Source of the DNA: Ashinkailepas kermadecensis
Taxonomy: Eukaryota; Arthropoda; Thecostraca; Neolepadidae
DNA: 64,000 nucleotides
NCBI GenBank assembly: GCA_034440615.1
Contig: JAOTOM010004557.1
Location: 248,001 to 312,000 of the forward strand
Direction of reading: 5' to 3'
How positions within the stretch are numbered: position 1 is the stretch's first letter; the number at the start of each line of letters is the position of its first letter. Below, in pieces: positions 22,364-33,545 of this stretch. Made by a program: the position numbers and the translations under genes. The notes under the pieces are model-generated. The model searched no databases. It was given only the letters and a program-made list of their open reading frames with translations, and was not told the DNA's origin.

Positions 22364-22566
22364 TGAGAGCACGTCACACCGCAATTGCGTCAAACAAATA
22401 TTTTGATTTTGAAAGATCACCGGACAAAACTTGCACACACCACCTTCCTCTGGACACCCAGAGGAAGGACGTGGTGTGCAAGTTTTGTCCGGTGATCTTT
22501 CAAAATGAAAATATTTGTTTGACGCAATTGCGGTGTGACTATATACTCTGGTGTGACGTGCTCTCA
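22364..22566. mobile_element. Fold-back (palindromic) element
   Basis: A near-perfect inverted repeat. The left arm starts TGAGAGCACGTCACACC and the right arm ends GGTGTGACGTGCTCTCA; arms of about 90 and 105 bp meet at CCTCTGGACACCCAGAGG. The right arm has an extra AGAGTATATAGTCACACC-type duplication relative to the left. As a result both strands encode nearly the same short frame. It abuts the 3' tail of the LINE at 22364. Likely a MITE/fold-back transposon, or an inverted duplication made during LINE integration. Confidence 0.85.
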
Positions 22567-22647
22567 AACTGACGAAGCTTTAAAATAAAAAGAAACGTCT
22601 TTACCAGCTGATGTTAATTTAACTAATAGTACAGAGAGATAGCTGAA

Positions 22648-22700
22648 TATATATATATATATATATATATATAATAATATATATATATATATATATATCT
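22648..22700. repeat. (AT)n microsatellite
   Basis: About 50 bp of alternating AT with one interruption (ATAATAAT). Confidence 0.95.
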
Positions 22701-22899
22701 CCACCCTTTCTGTTCGAAGGTTTTCCTTTCGGTATACCTCGATAAGTCACCTCACATTGCTGAAATTACATCTGTACAAATCACAAAAATGTTTTTTTAA
22801 AATTTCAATTTCAGGCACTTCAGTTCATATATTATATAGTCACATATATTCACCGCATCTCTTCGGCTACATGCTCTCTCAGATTGGCTGCCGTCGGCG

Positions 22900-25626
22900 T
22901 CAGTCGTCTGTGCGAGCTCGCTTCATCGGATGCGTATGGTGAGGCATTGTGTGCATAGTGGTCGGGATGGTGGTTCGGACGGTTGAAGGGATGATGGTGT
23001 GGACTGCTGGCGGGATGGTGGTGCGGGAAATTTGTGGGATATGGATGCGGACAATTGACGGGGCGGTGCGGACGGTTGGACGGGTGGTGGTGCGAACGGT
23101 TGACGGAATAGGGATGAAGATAGTTGACGGAATGGTGGCGCGGACGGTCGATGGCTTTGTGGTGGGGACGGTTGATGGTTTGGTGGCGCGGACGGTTGAT
23201 GGCTTGGTGGCGGGGACGGTTGATGACTTGGTGGCGTGGACGGTTGGTAGTTTGGTGGCGTGGACGGTTGATGACTTGGTGGCGCGGACGGTTGATGGTT
23301 TGGTGGCGGGGACGGTTGATGGTTTGGTGGCGGGGATGGATTGTAGGATGGTGGGCGGTTTGATGGTTCGAACGGCTGACGGGACAGTGATGCGGACGGT
23401 TGGCGGGCTGGTTCCGGGGACGGTTGGTGGGACGGTGGGTGGCTTCATGATGGAGACGGTTGGCGGGATGATAGTAGTGACGGTTGACTGGGTGGACTGG
23501 ACGGGCGGAGTCGCCGGGCTGCTCGTCCGGCGATCGTCCGCTTCTTCAGTTCGATCGGTGTCGCAGATGTTTTTCGGCCCCTGGCACGTGGCGCAGCGTA
23601 TCCCAGGAAAGCCTCGGAGTTCGTTCACTCCTCGTGACTTCACCCCAACGCCTACAAAATATAATGGGGTAAGTTCGTCTTGCGATGAATTACAGGTTCA
23701 CAATGGCCAGTAGATCTGTCCATATTTGCAACAACGCAAATTGTTCGGCTTTCCACCGAGCCAAAAATGTCGACCGCCAGCACAAAAATCGCTGCTGAGA
23801 TGACAATATTGCACCTATCCAACATCAAGGAGAGGAAATGGGTACGTTAAGCTCTCGGAAAAAAGTGTGCTAGGAACAGTACTTCTCCCATATGGAGGTG
23901 GGCACATGGTCAATGCAACAAGTTTGTTGTTGAGATTGACTGATTCTATAAAGCACCATCAGTAATTGGAACTGAATAGAAAAACACAACTTTCTAACAA
24001 GATTCCCTTGAAGTTGCGCATAGGAGAGCTAAATATCCATCATTTTGACAACGAAACCATCATTTGCAACGCTAACAATAACTTACATCGCATGAAGGTT
24101 TTCATTAAGCCTTCTTGGTACTTGTTCGATTTAACAGCTCCGCCATCCCTCACTTCCGTGAAGGCCTCCAGCAGCAAAGCGTCATCGAACATATCGAATC
24201 GGATCGTTATTTTTTTAGATTTTCTAAATCCAATTAGGGCAAGGTGGAACCCTTTCCCCTGCAGCTTCTCCACCTGAAATGAATAAGTACTGCACTATCA
24301 CACTTGGATAGATACAAGATACTTACGGAACAATGAGGTATGACGCCAATTTCGAAGTACACGAATCCATGTGGATCACGGATGTCAACCTCGCCACGAA
24401 TCGCATGCGCAACGGTTAGCTTTTCAATGGGTAATTATGGTACGCCAACCCTCACAGGGGCAGTAGGTATGTACACCTTCGTCGTGCCGTGAGGGGGGGG
24501 GGAGGGGCTATTGAAAGCCGTCCCCTGGATTATTTGGTTTTAAGGGCGCTCCGACTACGGGATCATTTGGCACCCATGAAAGTCTTCCCATTGTAACTTC
24601 TGACTTGCACATGCTAGAACAAAATGCAAAAGCTCATTTGAAAGTGCAGGGAGCGTTCACATATGTCTTTCCAGCTGACTTTCAGCAAGGTCGACTTAAC
24701 ACTTTGAACCTGTTCCAATATTGTTATTTCTGAAGCCGAACGTTAAGGTCTCCGTATCGCCCTCTTTCCCCTACCTTCATAACATAACTATCGGAATACA
24801 GCGTCTAGCTTTGATTATTTATTCTTTTAAGAGGCATGGTATCTGACCCATTGCATCTTTAGTATCTATAGGTAAACAATTTTAGTGAGTTCACCAAGGG
24901 GTGCGACGCCTCCTTACGTGAGCACGGGGGCAGTGCCCCATACGTTCTACCGCTCCTGGGCAAGAAAGTATGGAAAAGTAGGCAATTCATGCACATAAAT
25001 ATGCGAGGAGCCTGAATAGCAATGTGGCTGAGTAATGGTTGTACTGCTGACAGTTATTCAGCACTCAGTGTTATGATTTGGAAATAAAACGCACCACCAC
25101 ACTCACTTGCTGCTTTATCTGTTTGAAGACTCTGGATGTGTCCCCGTCTTGAAGGTTTGCGCCTATAGCGCGTCGCTTCTCGCGCTGGATTGCGCGCCTT
25201 CTAATTCTCTCCTCCGCCAAGTTATATCCGCATCGTGTGCAATTCTTTTGCCGTCCCTTAACTGACAGGGAGCAGTTCGGACAGCACACAACGGCTGCTC
25301 CTGTAAAGAATGTACATGGCACGGTAAAATTATACGAATTGTGCATAGTATTAGCAGTACGGGATGGATGCTACAATGCGATGCGAAGCCAGAGTTAGCT
25401 AAATCCTTTCAATGGGAGCAGGCAATGAAGCTCCATCGGAGTCGCGATCAGCTGCTTTACGACGGAGGCCGTCATGCAGAGCAAAACCGCGATATTTTCG
25501 GCGGATCAACTTCAGACGAGGGACGGCCGCGGACAAAGTTCCGCTCGGGTCCCGACTGCACATGGGATACACTGAAGCACTAGCTGCTGCTTTCCAACAC
25601 TTACCGACAGTCGGGATGTCATCCAT
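22900..25626 (-). CDS. Unrecognised five-exon gene: zinc ribbon plus Thr/Pro-repeat protein
   Basis: Predicted coding exons (minus strand): 25626-25605, 25300-25107, 24419-24327, 24273-24087 and 23651-22900. Donors are GTAAGT or GTGAGT. Acceptors are TTCTTTACAG, GAAAAG (weak), CATTTCAG and TTTTGTAG. Phases 1, 0, 0 and 1 all match, and the sum is 1248 nt, a 415-residue protein. The ATG has G at -3 and +4. Residues 14-31 form CPNC-x10-CTRC, a zinc-ribbon-like pair. Residues 73-180 look globular (GEVDIRDPHGFVYFEIG) and match no family I know. C185xxC188 follows, then a tail from about 205 of 8-residue ATKPSTVR-like repeats. No signal peptide or membrane segment is seen. An upstream extension is possible because exon 1 is open from its acceptor at 25680. 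A decayed LINE lies just upstream, and a mini-retroposon sits in intron 2. Confidence 0.75.
22960..23500 (-). repeat. Coding minisatellite, 24-bp core units
   Basis: Diverged tandem units of about 24 bp, each encoding ATKPSTVR or a variant on the minus strand, lie inside the last exon of the five-exon gene. The centre (about 23130-23340) is the most regular. Frames on the plus strand through it are by-products. Confidence 0.85.
24525..24576 (-). mobile_element. Mini-retroposon, copy F (diverged, intronic)
   Basis: On the minus strand: TGGGTGCCAAATGATC, loop, GTAGTCGGAGCGCCC, TTAAAACCAAATAATCC. This matches copy D at most positions. Flanks tgaaagccgtccc (24512-24524) and tgaaagtcttccc (24577-24589) look like an old 13-bp target duplication. 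It lies in intron 2 of the five-exon gene. Confidence 0.68.
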
Positions 25627-25744
25627 CTCTTGTGACACACTCGGCGATGGTGATGAGCGCGTTGAACTCGCTGGTGTGCTCTGGAAGAAAATCATGTGAT
25701 GACCATCTATGCCACACAATAGCATCAGATTTGATCAGTGTAGC

Positions 25745-26325
25745 ATCATATTTTTTTTTCACAGTTGTTCTAGTATGCGTGTGATAGAGAGAAAGTGGAA
25801 GACATGTTTGTGTAGTGCTGGATGTTCGTCGTTGAGGAGAGTGGTGAGGTTTAGTGGGATGTTGTGTGTGGCGCAGTAGTTGGTGATAGGTTGTCTTTGG
25901 TGGTTGTATTTGGTGCAGTAAATGAGTATGTGTTTGATTGTGAGTGTTCGATGACATGTTGTGCATTGTGGTCTCGGCTGTCGTAGGATGAGGTATGAAT
26001 GTGTGAGTGCTGTGTGTCCTGTTCGTATTCGTGTTAGTGTACGTTCTTTGGATCTGGTGTATTGGTTGATGGAGTGCCATTGTTCGTGTTTGGGGTGTAT
26101 TTCGTGGAGTTGTGTTATTGTATATGTTGTATTGTATTGTTATGTGTTGTATTGTATTGTTATTGTATGTGTTTGTTGAGGGCTTGGCGTATTGTGGGGT
26201 AGTAGTCTGATTGTGAGTATGGGCATTGCGTGATTTGCTGTAGTGTTATGGCTAGGTTTGCTTCTGTGTCTGCTTGTTCATTACCATGTATGTTTGTGTG
26301 GCTTGGGATCCTGAGGAGTAGTGGG
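25745..26325 (-). pseudogene. 3' part of an RNase H-type LINE (I/Jockey-like), decayed
   Basis: Minus-strand coding remnants include RIPSHTNIHGNEQADTEANLA, the C-terminal block of a LINE RNase H domain. A terminal gag-knuckle-like Cys/His region follows (CTTC..H..IYC) and a poly(A) run near 25752. It continues the fragment at 29936-30835: the reading NIQQRPL there joins LLRIPSHTN here once the 3.6-kb insertion is removed. Several frameshifts are present. Confidence 0.8.
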
Positions 26326-29300
26326 CAGTGTTGGAAATATGGTCCTTTTTTGGAACCTTTGTCATCCAAAGAATTATACACTCCCAAAAAAACCCACTCC
26401 TTACATTACATGATATATCGTGAAGAGCCTTGCTTAAACAGCAATCTCAACCAGCTGTCGTAATCCAATAGTATTATTGGATTGTGATGAAGCAGAGGAT
26501 GCAGCATGCTCCAAGGGCCTATAACATATGGTAATAAGTTGCTGACGATGAAAAACCCTTCTAGTTTTGGTGCTCTTCATCTTGTCTAGCCATGTTATGT
26601 CCTTGCCACAGCAACTTGGCAACATCATTGAAGATAATGCACATTTGTTATTTCAGGTGACCATGAGAGCTGCAGCAACATTCCAAGAGGATGCAGAAGT
26701 GGAACAGAAAATTAGATGCAAGCAAGACTAGACGAGTGCCAGCTTGCTAGCATGTGCAACAGATGACAGCAGATGCTTAAGGATCACTCTGCAATCTGTA
26801 TACAATTATGATTTGTCATGGCATAGGAATGTTCAGGAAGCTGCAGGGACAAAAAGCCAAATAATGGAGTTTATTGGGGTATGAGGTGGGGTGCACTTCA
26901 CAATTTCCTGAAACATTTAGTTAGAGCACAACAATGCTTGTGAGTTACTGTATCCATGCACTGAAGGGGACCAATCCCTTATTCCTGAAAATATATTGTC
27001 TTACGAAAATGAAAGCTTTATTTCCAAAAAAAAACAAAGCAAGCTGAAAGGTTCTTCCATCCAAATCCAACACATTAAGAACACACTTATGAAAATACTC
27101 TTTCCAGGTTATGGATGTTCATTTATGAAAATTATTGGGGAGGGGGAAATACGTGAAAGGCAATGGGCAGGGTGAAATAGATTGGGGGCACACTCCATAG
27201 AGTCCCATGTTAAAAGTTGAAGTCATTTGAGAAGCAAAGCAAACATTGAGGGTCCCCTGTCCTAGGTTGTGCCACTGCATGCATGGGCACCAACAGAGGG
27301 ATATATATGTGCACCACTGCAAAATATAAGGAATCACAATTTTGCTATGGCTACCCATACTGCTCAACATTAAGCTGGTTATGCATACATCATTCTAGCT
27401 AGGTAGCTATATTTCTGCTTTGATACTGAAGTTTACACCAACAAGAATAATTAAATTTCAAGAAACCTCAATTGGGCCTCAGTTCCTACGTCGGCCGATA
27501 CTACACGAGATCAACTAGTAGTCTCACTACCTGGTCCCTGAATTATCGGACTATATCCCATCATACAACTCACGAGGCTTATCCCAGCCAATCATTTCAA
27601 TGGCGAAGATATTGATAATAGATACGTAGGTCGTTCCTACCAAGGTTGGCGATGCCTACAACGAGCCTCTTTCGTCTCTTTCCATCCAGTGGGCAACTCG
27701 GTGCATACAAGAAAAATTCGTCGCCAAGTGAAAGAAATCTCTATTCTCGGCTCGCCTAATGAAGGGAAACCACCATTCCCAGACTGGCCAGACCCGAACG
27801 GCGCTTCTTGGATTCGATGGATTCGCGGCTCACCAGCTCCCACTCCGGTTGGAGCTTTTTAAACTACGGCCAAGAAAGACCATAAATAATGCATTCCTTT
27901 CTGTTTCCTTGAAGATTGAGATGTTCTACATAACTTGACATGAACAAAACTGATCGTTTTGCATCCTGGACCAGTCCAGAGCAATAAAACAAAAAAGATA
28001 TCCGATGGATTTTACGCAAGAAAATGACCTAAATGGTACCAAAACGTTCTTCAAATCTGGTTACATTTTACAGTCAAATGGACCACCATATAACCAGAAA
28101 TTTCAGTGTCCTTCCATTTCATGATCTACATTGTTTAAATACACCACAAACTGGTGGCAATAATAGTGTTTATGCCACTCCGACAACTAATTTCTCCCAC
28201 TCCGGAAAATGGAAATTTAGCCGTCATGTTCTTATACGCTGCTAAATGCGGGGTGGTTACGAGCCGCTTACTGGTCTTTCGTCAACTCCGGCTGACTGTA
28301 CGGAGGCTGCTGATTGGCTTAATGGTTTGAACTCAGCCAATGGGATGAAATCTTTGTTGACAAAGGTAAAAGAGCAGCTTGTCTCGATAAGGCCAGCCGG
28401 CCTTGGGCCAGCCGTATATATCAGAGTATATTAAAGAACATATATCGCCTTGGGCCAGCCCAAGGCCTATCGAGTCAGCCAAGGCAACAGCCAAGGTACG
28501 AAGCCGGGGAGGAGGCCATTGTTATTTTTCTCTTTTCGTTCTCCTCAGGTGTGCGCCTCGGGGAAAAGAGTAGGTGCTGTGGGAATAGTAACTGGTAGGT
28601 CCTGCTTTATTATCTTCTGTGACTCCTATTGTCTGGCATACCTACCCCTTGTAGGAATTTTTTTTCTGCCGATTCTATTGCGGCGAATATGGCTAATTGC
28701 TATTAATGCTGGCTTTCGATGGGTAACAGTTGGAGCATGCTAATCACAGGTGTAAATTTGTACACTTTTGTTGTTGCCAATGCGACATAATGATTTCCAA
28801 ATTTAACATAATGCTTATGGTGGTGCATGGAATGAATGGATTCAAATTTCCTATTGGAAACATTTTTTTGGCAGTCCCGATACATTTTTTTTTAATCCAA
28901 CCATGCCATGGGCATTCTTCATCAGCACAGGGTTCAGGACCAATCATTTTCCATAAGGGATATTGAGGTTTTGTGGTTCCTGATGTGAAAGGCATAATTC
29001 TTGTTCATCATCACTTTGTTACTATTTGTAAATTTGCAGTTTAGGGTAATTTTGGGTTGTTTAAATTCCTTTTTCCAATGCCATGTTTAAAAATGTGGTT
29101 TACATGGTGTGACCACTCACTTCCACTGTAAATACATACTTTCCAGTTGGCAGGCAAAACAACACCAATAAATGGGCTTGGAGTTGGGTAATATAGTGTA
29201 AAAATTAATTTGGGAAATACAAAATGTGGCATAATCTACCCTAACCTAGCCTAACCTTCAATGCAAAAAGAACAATTCTCTTGAAAAGGAAAAATTGCAA

Positions 29301-29935
29301 TCAGTATTTTTCTTTACAAAACTGCAAATTAAAGAACATAACCTGACATAACCTAACCTTGCCTGGTTCATTGTTGAAAAACAAATTCTTGAAATATAAA
29401 AAAGCATTGGATATGAAAACTTGTCCAACTTAAGAGTAGAGCCCAACTTATCATAACATAACCAAGCCTAACCAATTTGTTTGCTTCATGGAGGTAAACT
29501 GTGCAAGACATGTCTTGTGGATACCTACCCTAAGCTTGAATAATATATTTCATCATAGTAATATACCTACATACCTGAAGTTGAAATATATTCAAACTCG
29601 CATGGAAAATCAATCACGATTACATGCATCATTTCTTGCCAATGACAGTATATTTAACACTTTTCCAGCACCACAACACATATGACTGCTATGTGAAGTT
29701 TGTATTCTCAGTGAATACTATTTTTATGTGATCCAGCATCAGGTGGCATACTTAGGCTGTGTGGGATGAAACACCTGTAATGTATGCTTCTTGAATGGAA
29801 AAACAAGACTTTATTTCTTTGTCTCAGTAATTTGTATTCACCCCATGGTTACCAGGCATTATGCACTCCGTAATTGCATGAACTCAAGGATTATACACTC
29901 CGAATCCAAGAACGAGAAGTGAAAATCCAACACTG
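26326..29935. mobile_element. 3.6-kb hAT-type insertion splitting a LINE
   Basis: Begins CAGTGTTGGAAATATGG and ends AAAATCCAACACTG, a 10-bp terminal inverted repeat CAGTGTTGGA. The perfect 8-bp direct repeat gtagtggg flanks it at 26318-26325 and 29936-29943. Removing it restores a continuous LINE RNase H region. These are hAT hallmarks. No transposase-like open frame is recognisable inside. The interior holds several unrelated short frames and a CCTAA-bearing repeat around 28745-29480, so it is non-autonomous or heavily decayed and may carry captured DNA. Confidence 0.82.
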
Positions 29936-30835
29936 GTAGTGGGCGTTGTTGGATGTTTAGTTTTTGTGTATGTAGAGTATTTTGGGGATAAGTGGGTGTT
30001 TGAATTTGGTGTAGGGTGTTATGCTTTGTAGTGCTGATTTTGCGTCCGTGGCTATGATGTTGTGTTCCATTTGTGTGTTGTAGATGGTGGAGTAAGCCGA
30101 AAAGATTGCGTAGTGTTCTGCTGTGTATATGGATGCTGTGTCGTGCAGACGGGCCCGCAAGATGACTCGGGGCTGTATTGGGATACAGCACCGCTGCTGA
30201 GCCTGTCTGCTGTGTGGGTGTTTAGGATCCGTCTGTGAATATGATGTTATAGTTTGCGTATTGTGCTGTGAACTGTAGGAATAGTTGTTGTATTTCTGTG
30301 TCTGTGTATGTGTGTTTTGGTTTGTCTATGAGAAAGTGTGTTGTGGGCGCTTGGTGTTTCCACCATGCTGTGGGTGGTGGTAGTGGTTGTATTATAGGAA
30401 GTGTGATTTGTAGACTATTTGCGTGCTGGTGTATGCGACATTCTATTGTGGTTTTAAGTCGTGATCTTTTCATAAGTTGGTGTTTGCGTTTGGTGCGTAT
30501 TTTGAGTGTTTCGGTGCATGGGTGTTGTTTGACGAGTTGTGTTTTGTAGTGGTATCTAAGTAGTGCTTCTGTGCGTCTGTGTTTGAGTTCTGGTTTGTGA
30601 TTGTATATGTGGAGTGCGAGGTAAGGTGTAGTGATGTATGCTCCGGTAGTTATTTTTAGGCATTGGTGTTGTAGTGTGTGTAGAAAGTGGAGGTTTGTTC
30701 TGGCTGCGTTTTCAAAAAGTGGGGATCCGTATTCCATGATTGGTCGAATGATTGCTTTGTATAATGTCAGTAGTGTGTTTCGGTCGGATCCCCAGTGTGC
30801 TCCAGAAAGTGCTCGTAATAGGTGTATTCTTTTTC
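29936..30835 (-). pseudogene. RNase H-type LINE: RT thumb and RNase H N-terminal half
   Basis: Minus-strand coding remnants run from the end of the reverse transcriptase (MEYGSPLFENAARTNLHFLH) through the connection region into RNase H (IIFTDGS, then YTAEHYAIFSA and ATDAKSALQSI; the Asp, Glu and Asp of the RNase H active site are all visible). The presence of RNase H separates it from the CR1-like families in this window and fits I, Jockey-relative or similar clades. It is truncated at the 5' end near 30835 and continues at 26325. Confidence 0.85.
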
Positions 30836-30983
30836 AGACGCCCGGCAACTGGCCGCTCGCCAGTATCGCCCGTGACCTCGCTCAGGTCATCGCGCATGCG
30901 CACGGGCTGCCACTGCCAAACCGCACTCGGACACGTCGTCCGTTACTGTGTATAACGTGTCACGCAAACTGTACTCTTTTTGT

Positions 30984-31086
30984 GAATTGATGCGAGTGTT
31001 GGTGGTGTGGTGTCTACAGTGCTCCTTATGCCACACAACTAGCAGGAGCACTGTAGGCACCACACCACCAACACTCACATCAATTC
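30984..31086. repeat. Hairpin of about 43-bp arms
   Basis: Left arm GAATTGATGCGAGTGTTGGT and following bases through GTGCTCCT pair with AGGAGCACTGTAGG through ACATCAATTC; the loop is about 17 nt. There are only a few mismatches. Likely a small fold-back MITE; a microRNA-type hairpin is a weaker possibility. Confidence 0.8.
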
Positions 31087-31124
31087 GCAATGCATGACCG
31101 CGAAACACTCGAAGGAAACACGTA

Positions 31125-31395
31125 AATAGCCATCCCCGCATGGCGTCGGACGTACATGAGCCGATTTGCTTCTCAATTAGAAATAAATGGCTACCTAGCG
31201 GTGCCGTCGGAAGTAGATGAGCCGACTTGCTTTAGGAAAATATAAACAAAAATAAAATACAATACAAATTAGCATAACGTAAAACGACCACCCAGAGGAG
31301 CCATCGGACGTGGACGAGCCGATTTGCCTAGCAATTCATAACGTAAACGGCTACCCAAAGGCACGGATAATAGTAAACGGATCGGAAACTCTCGG
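31125..31395 (+). repeat. Diverged tandem repeat with TCGGACGT..GAGCCGATTTGC core
   Basis: Three units share (C/G)TCGGA(C/A)GTnnATGAGCCGA(T/C)TTGC and a following ACGTAAACGGCTACC-like segment. A fourth relative is at 34212-34240. GGCACGGATAATAGTAAACG at 31360 recurs inverted at 34186. Confidence 0.6.
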
Positions 31396-31965
31396 GCGGC
31401 ACTTTGATGTTTGCGACCACCGACCGATACTAGCGACATCTATCGGACGATCGGAGAAGTACTCCTGGATAGGTGATGCGAAGTACACCCCGTCGAAAAA
31501 GCTTGACGGGATGGGGAAATATAGCTGAATCGGCCTTCTACCACGCGTCGTTTGAAAAAAAAATGCGCCTTCGGCGCCAGCCGGGGACGCATACTCCAGT
31601 AGCCGCCATCACTTCGGCCGCCGTATAGAACCATGAAGCTCGTGACTAACTAACCTGTGCGAACTAACTGAGGGAAGCGGAGTGTCATGAGAACCGGCAG
31701 AAAAACAAGGGCGAGCACCTGCCCCCTCCCATTCCAACTGTATATGCCTGGGACTCGTCTGGGGCAGGCCAATTCCATTTCGATGCCCCCCGCAAAAAAG
31801 GCTGCTGATTGGCCAAAGACCGATTGACTGATTGGCCCTGGCAGTCACATTTCCCCCTGAAGTATATTCTTTGACAAACGAGGGGACCCTGAGCAGGCAT
31901 AGGGGCACATGATGAACATTGATTGGGCTGAGGGGCACCGGAACAGCCATTGGAGCCCTCTGAGG

Positions 31966-32122
31966 TTGGTTATTGGTTTTACGACACGTCGACCGTTGAG
32001 TCATGTAGCGTCGCCAATCTCTCACGCCGATTGGTCGCGGGCGAAGAGTAGCGACAGGTGAGACTCGAACCCACAACCTTTCGATTGTGAGACGAGCATC
32101 TTACCCCTAGACCACTCGTCCC
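31966..32122 (-). mobile_element. tRNA-derived SINE, copy 3
   Basis: Full-length minus-strand copy with a perfect 19-bp target duplication, ccattggagccctctgagg, at 31947-31965 and 32123-32141. Intact A and B boxes and tail. One of the youngest copies here. Confidence 0.95.
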
Positions 32123-32141
32123 CCATTGGAGCCCTCTGAGG

Positions 32142-32990
32142 AACTGTCAGGGGCCCCCTGCATGACCCCATTGCAGCTACCAGGTCTCCCATGTTAACCC
32201 TCGCACGCCCGGGTGGGTGGGTAAATGCCTACCCCCCCCCATGACGTTTCGTACCATACCCAAAAGCGGTTTGCACTAGAGCTCTAAAATTGTACAGCAC
32301 CTTAAGCTACATCAATTTGACACATCCTCCAAAATTATCAGGTTAAGCTCATGTCGGGTCAATGACCTACAACACTTTTAGTGGCAGCATGTCGGACCAA
32401 ACTGCGGAAAATCTCACATATTGTGACAATATAGATACACGATCGATCAACAGACTGCATATCGTTCTCAATAGCCATTGCACACTTTGAAGCATACCTT
32501 ACCATAATGACCCTAGCAAGGTCATCATAGGTCTCCGACCGACTTCACCTGAAAATTGACCTTTGAAATCACATGACAAATTTCTCGCAAAAGCTATACA
32601 ATTGTCAGTACCATGCGTTGGATACATATTTGGTGTGGCGAATGTCAGGTGCAGGTCATCCTAGGTCAGTGACCTATGCAGTGCCGATAACATGTGTGAT
32701 AATATGATAAACTGGCTTCATTTGCCTCCGGTTTATCAAATTTTTAACCGTCATCTCAGGTCATTATAGGTCAAGGACTAAATTAATCTACAAATCAGTT
32801 TTGGCCGTGCAGTGGAAGAATAATTGTGCACTATAGTTCTTGAAGTCTTTGTGCCGCCTGCGGTATCAATTTGTTTTTGTTTGACATGATATGACATCTA
32901 CGTTGACCTCGGATCAAAAAGTGACTGAACCAACTCCTTCTTAGAATCACCCAATCTATCTGATGCCGTTATGTATATGGGGGAGGGGTA
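32142..32990. other. Non-coding stretch rich in AGGTCA/TGACCT half-sites
   Basis: No gene recognised. At least six AGGTCA/TGACCT-like hexamers occur, for example TCATCCTAGGTCAGTGACCT around 32650 and TCAGGTCATTATAGGTCAAG around 32757. They may be chance or a decayed repeat; a similar density occurs at 55760-56280. Confidence 0.35.
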
Positions 32991-32999
32991 GGTAACCCA

Positions 33000-33085
33000 C
33001 CCATCTCCCCGGCCGGAGGGTAGGTAACAACCCCTCCCCGGCCGGAGGGTAGGTAACAACCCCCTCCCCGGCCGGACGAAGTTTG
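33000..33085 (+). repeat. 34-bp tandem repeat, about 2.5 units
   Basis: CCCCGGCCGGAGGGTAGGTA followed by ACAACCCC repeats with a period of 33-34 bp. Confidence 0.85.
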
Positions 33086-33364
33086 CACGGAGCATCGGCC
33101 GGGCGGGGGTTATGGTCGTCGGCGGTGGGCTGCTAGTGGGTGAGGCAGCTAGATTAGGTACCGCGACCCATCGGAATAACGACGCCATGCGAGTACTGGT
33201 TTGCAAATGTTCAATTTTGGGCACCCATAATGCGATATTATTGGGATTGATTTCAATTAAAAAAACAAGCTATTGAGCCATCTCCATAAAAAACTCGGAA
33301 GTTCTATAGTATTTTATTCTTCTGAAATGTGTAGCGACGGCAACCCGATGAGAACCGAATCAGA

Positions 33365-33545
33365 CAATTGCTATGCTTCAGGGTGGCCAGAAGGGCCCTG
33401 TAGTCCTGCAGCAGCTCCTCACTCCTAGCAGGACCTATGTTATTTACTCCTACCTGCACTACAACTGCCCTATACTGGTGCTCACTGGTGACCTGTGTCA
33501 CCACTGGCACCAAGTATTTAACCTTGGCACCAGGCCTGGTGATGC
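33365..33545 (-). pseudogene. LINE family A ORF1 fragment
   Basis: The minus-strand sequence matches 18834-19010 closely, including VQVGVNNIGPARSEELLQDY (SGNH hydrolase GxN block). It contains only this internal piece of ORF1, with neither ORF2 nor a 3' tail. Its upstream border, TCACCAGGCCTGGTGCC, is the same as that of the 18.8-kb copy. Confidence 0.85.

Larger units (their letters stand above)
18834..22364 (+). mobile_element. CR1-like non-LTR retrotransposon (LINE family A), 5'-truncated
   Basis: Contains the end of an ORF1 with an SGNH-hydrolase-like domain, a complete ORF2 (endonuclease plus reverse transcriptase) and a short 3' UTR. The UTR ends in an octamer-type tail, TTTTATGTCTTTATGTCTTTATG (22342-22364 region); short 3' microsatellites instead of poly(A) are characteristic of CR1-type elements. 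The 5' end is truncated inside ORF1 at its junction with repeat R1. No target duplication is evident, which is also common for CR1. ORF2 has no stops or frameshifts, so the copy is young. Confidence 0.9.

Noticed and set aside
22291..22572. Matching short proteins on both strands
   Set aside because: Produced by the palindrome at 22364-22566.
22949..23713. 254-codon plus-strand frame
   Set aside because: Shadow of the coding minisatellite; the minus strand has the splice sites, phase agreement and a Cys-containing non-repeat portion.
25619..26080. 153-codon His/Thr-rich minus-strand frame
   Set aside because: An off-frame reading of the LINE RNase H terminal region running into exon 1 of the five-exon gene.
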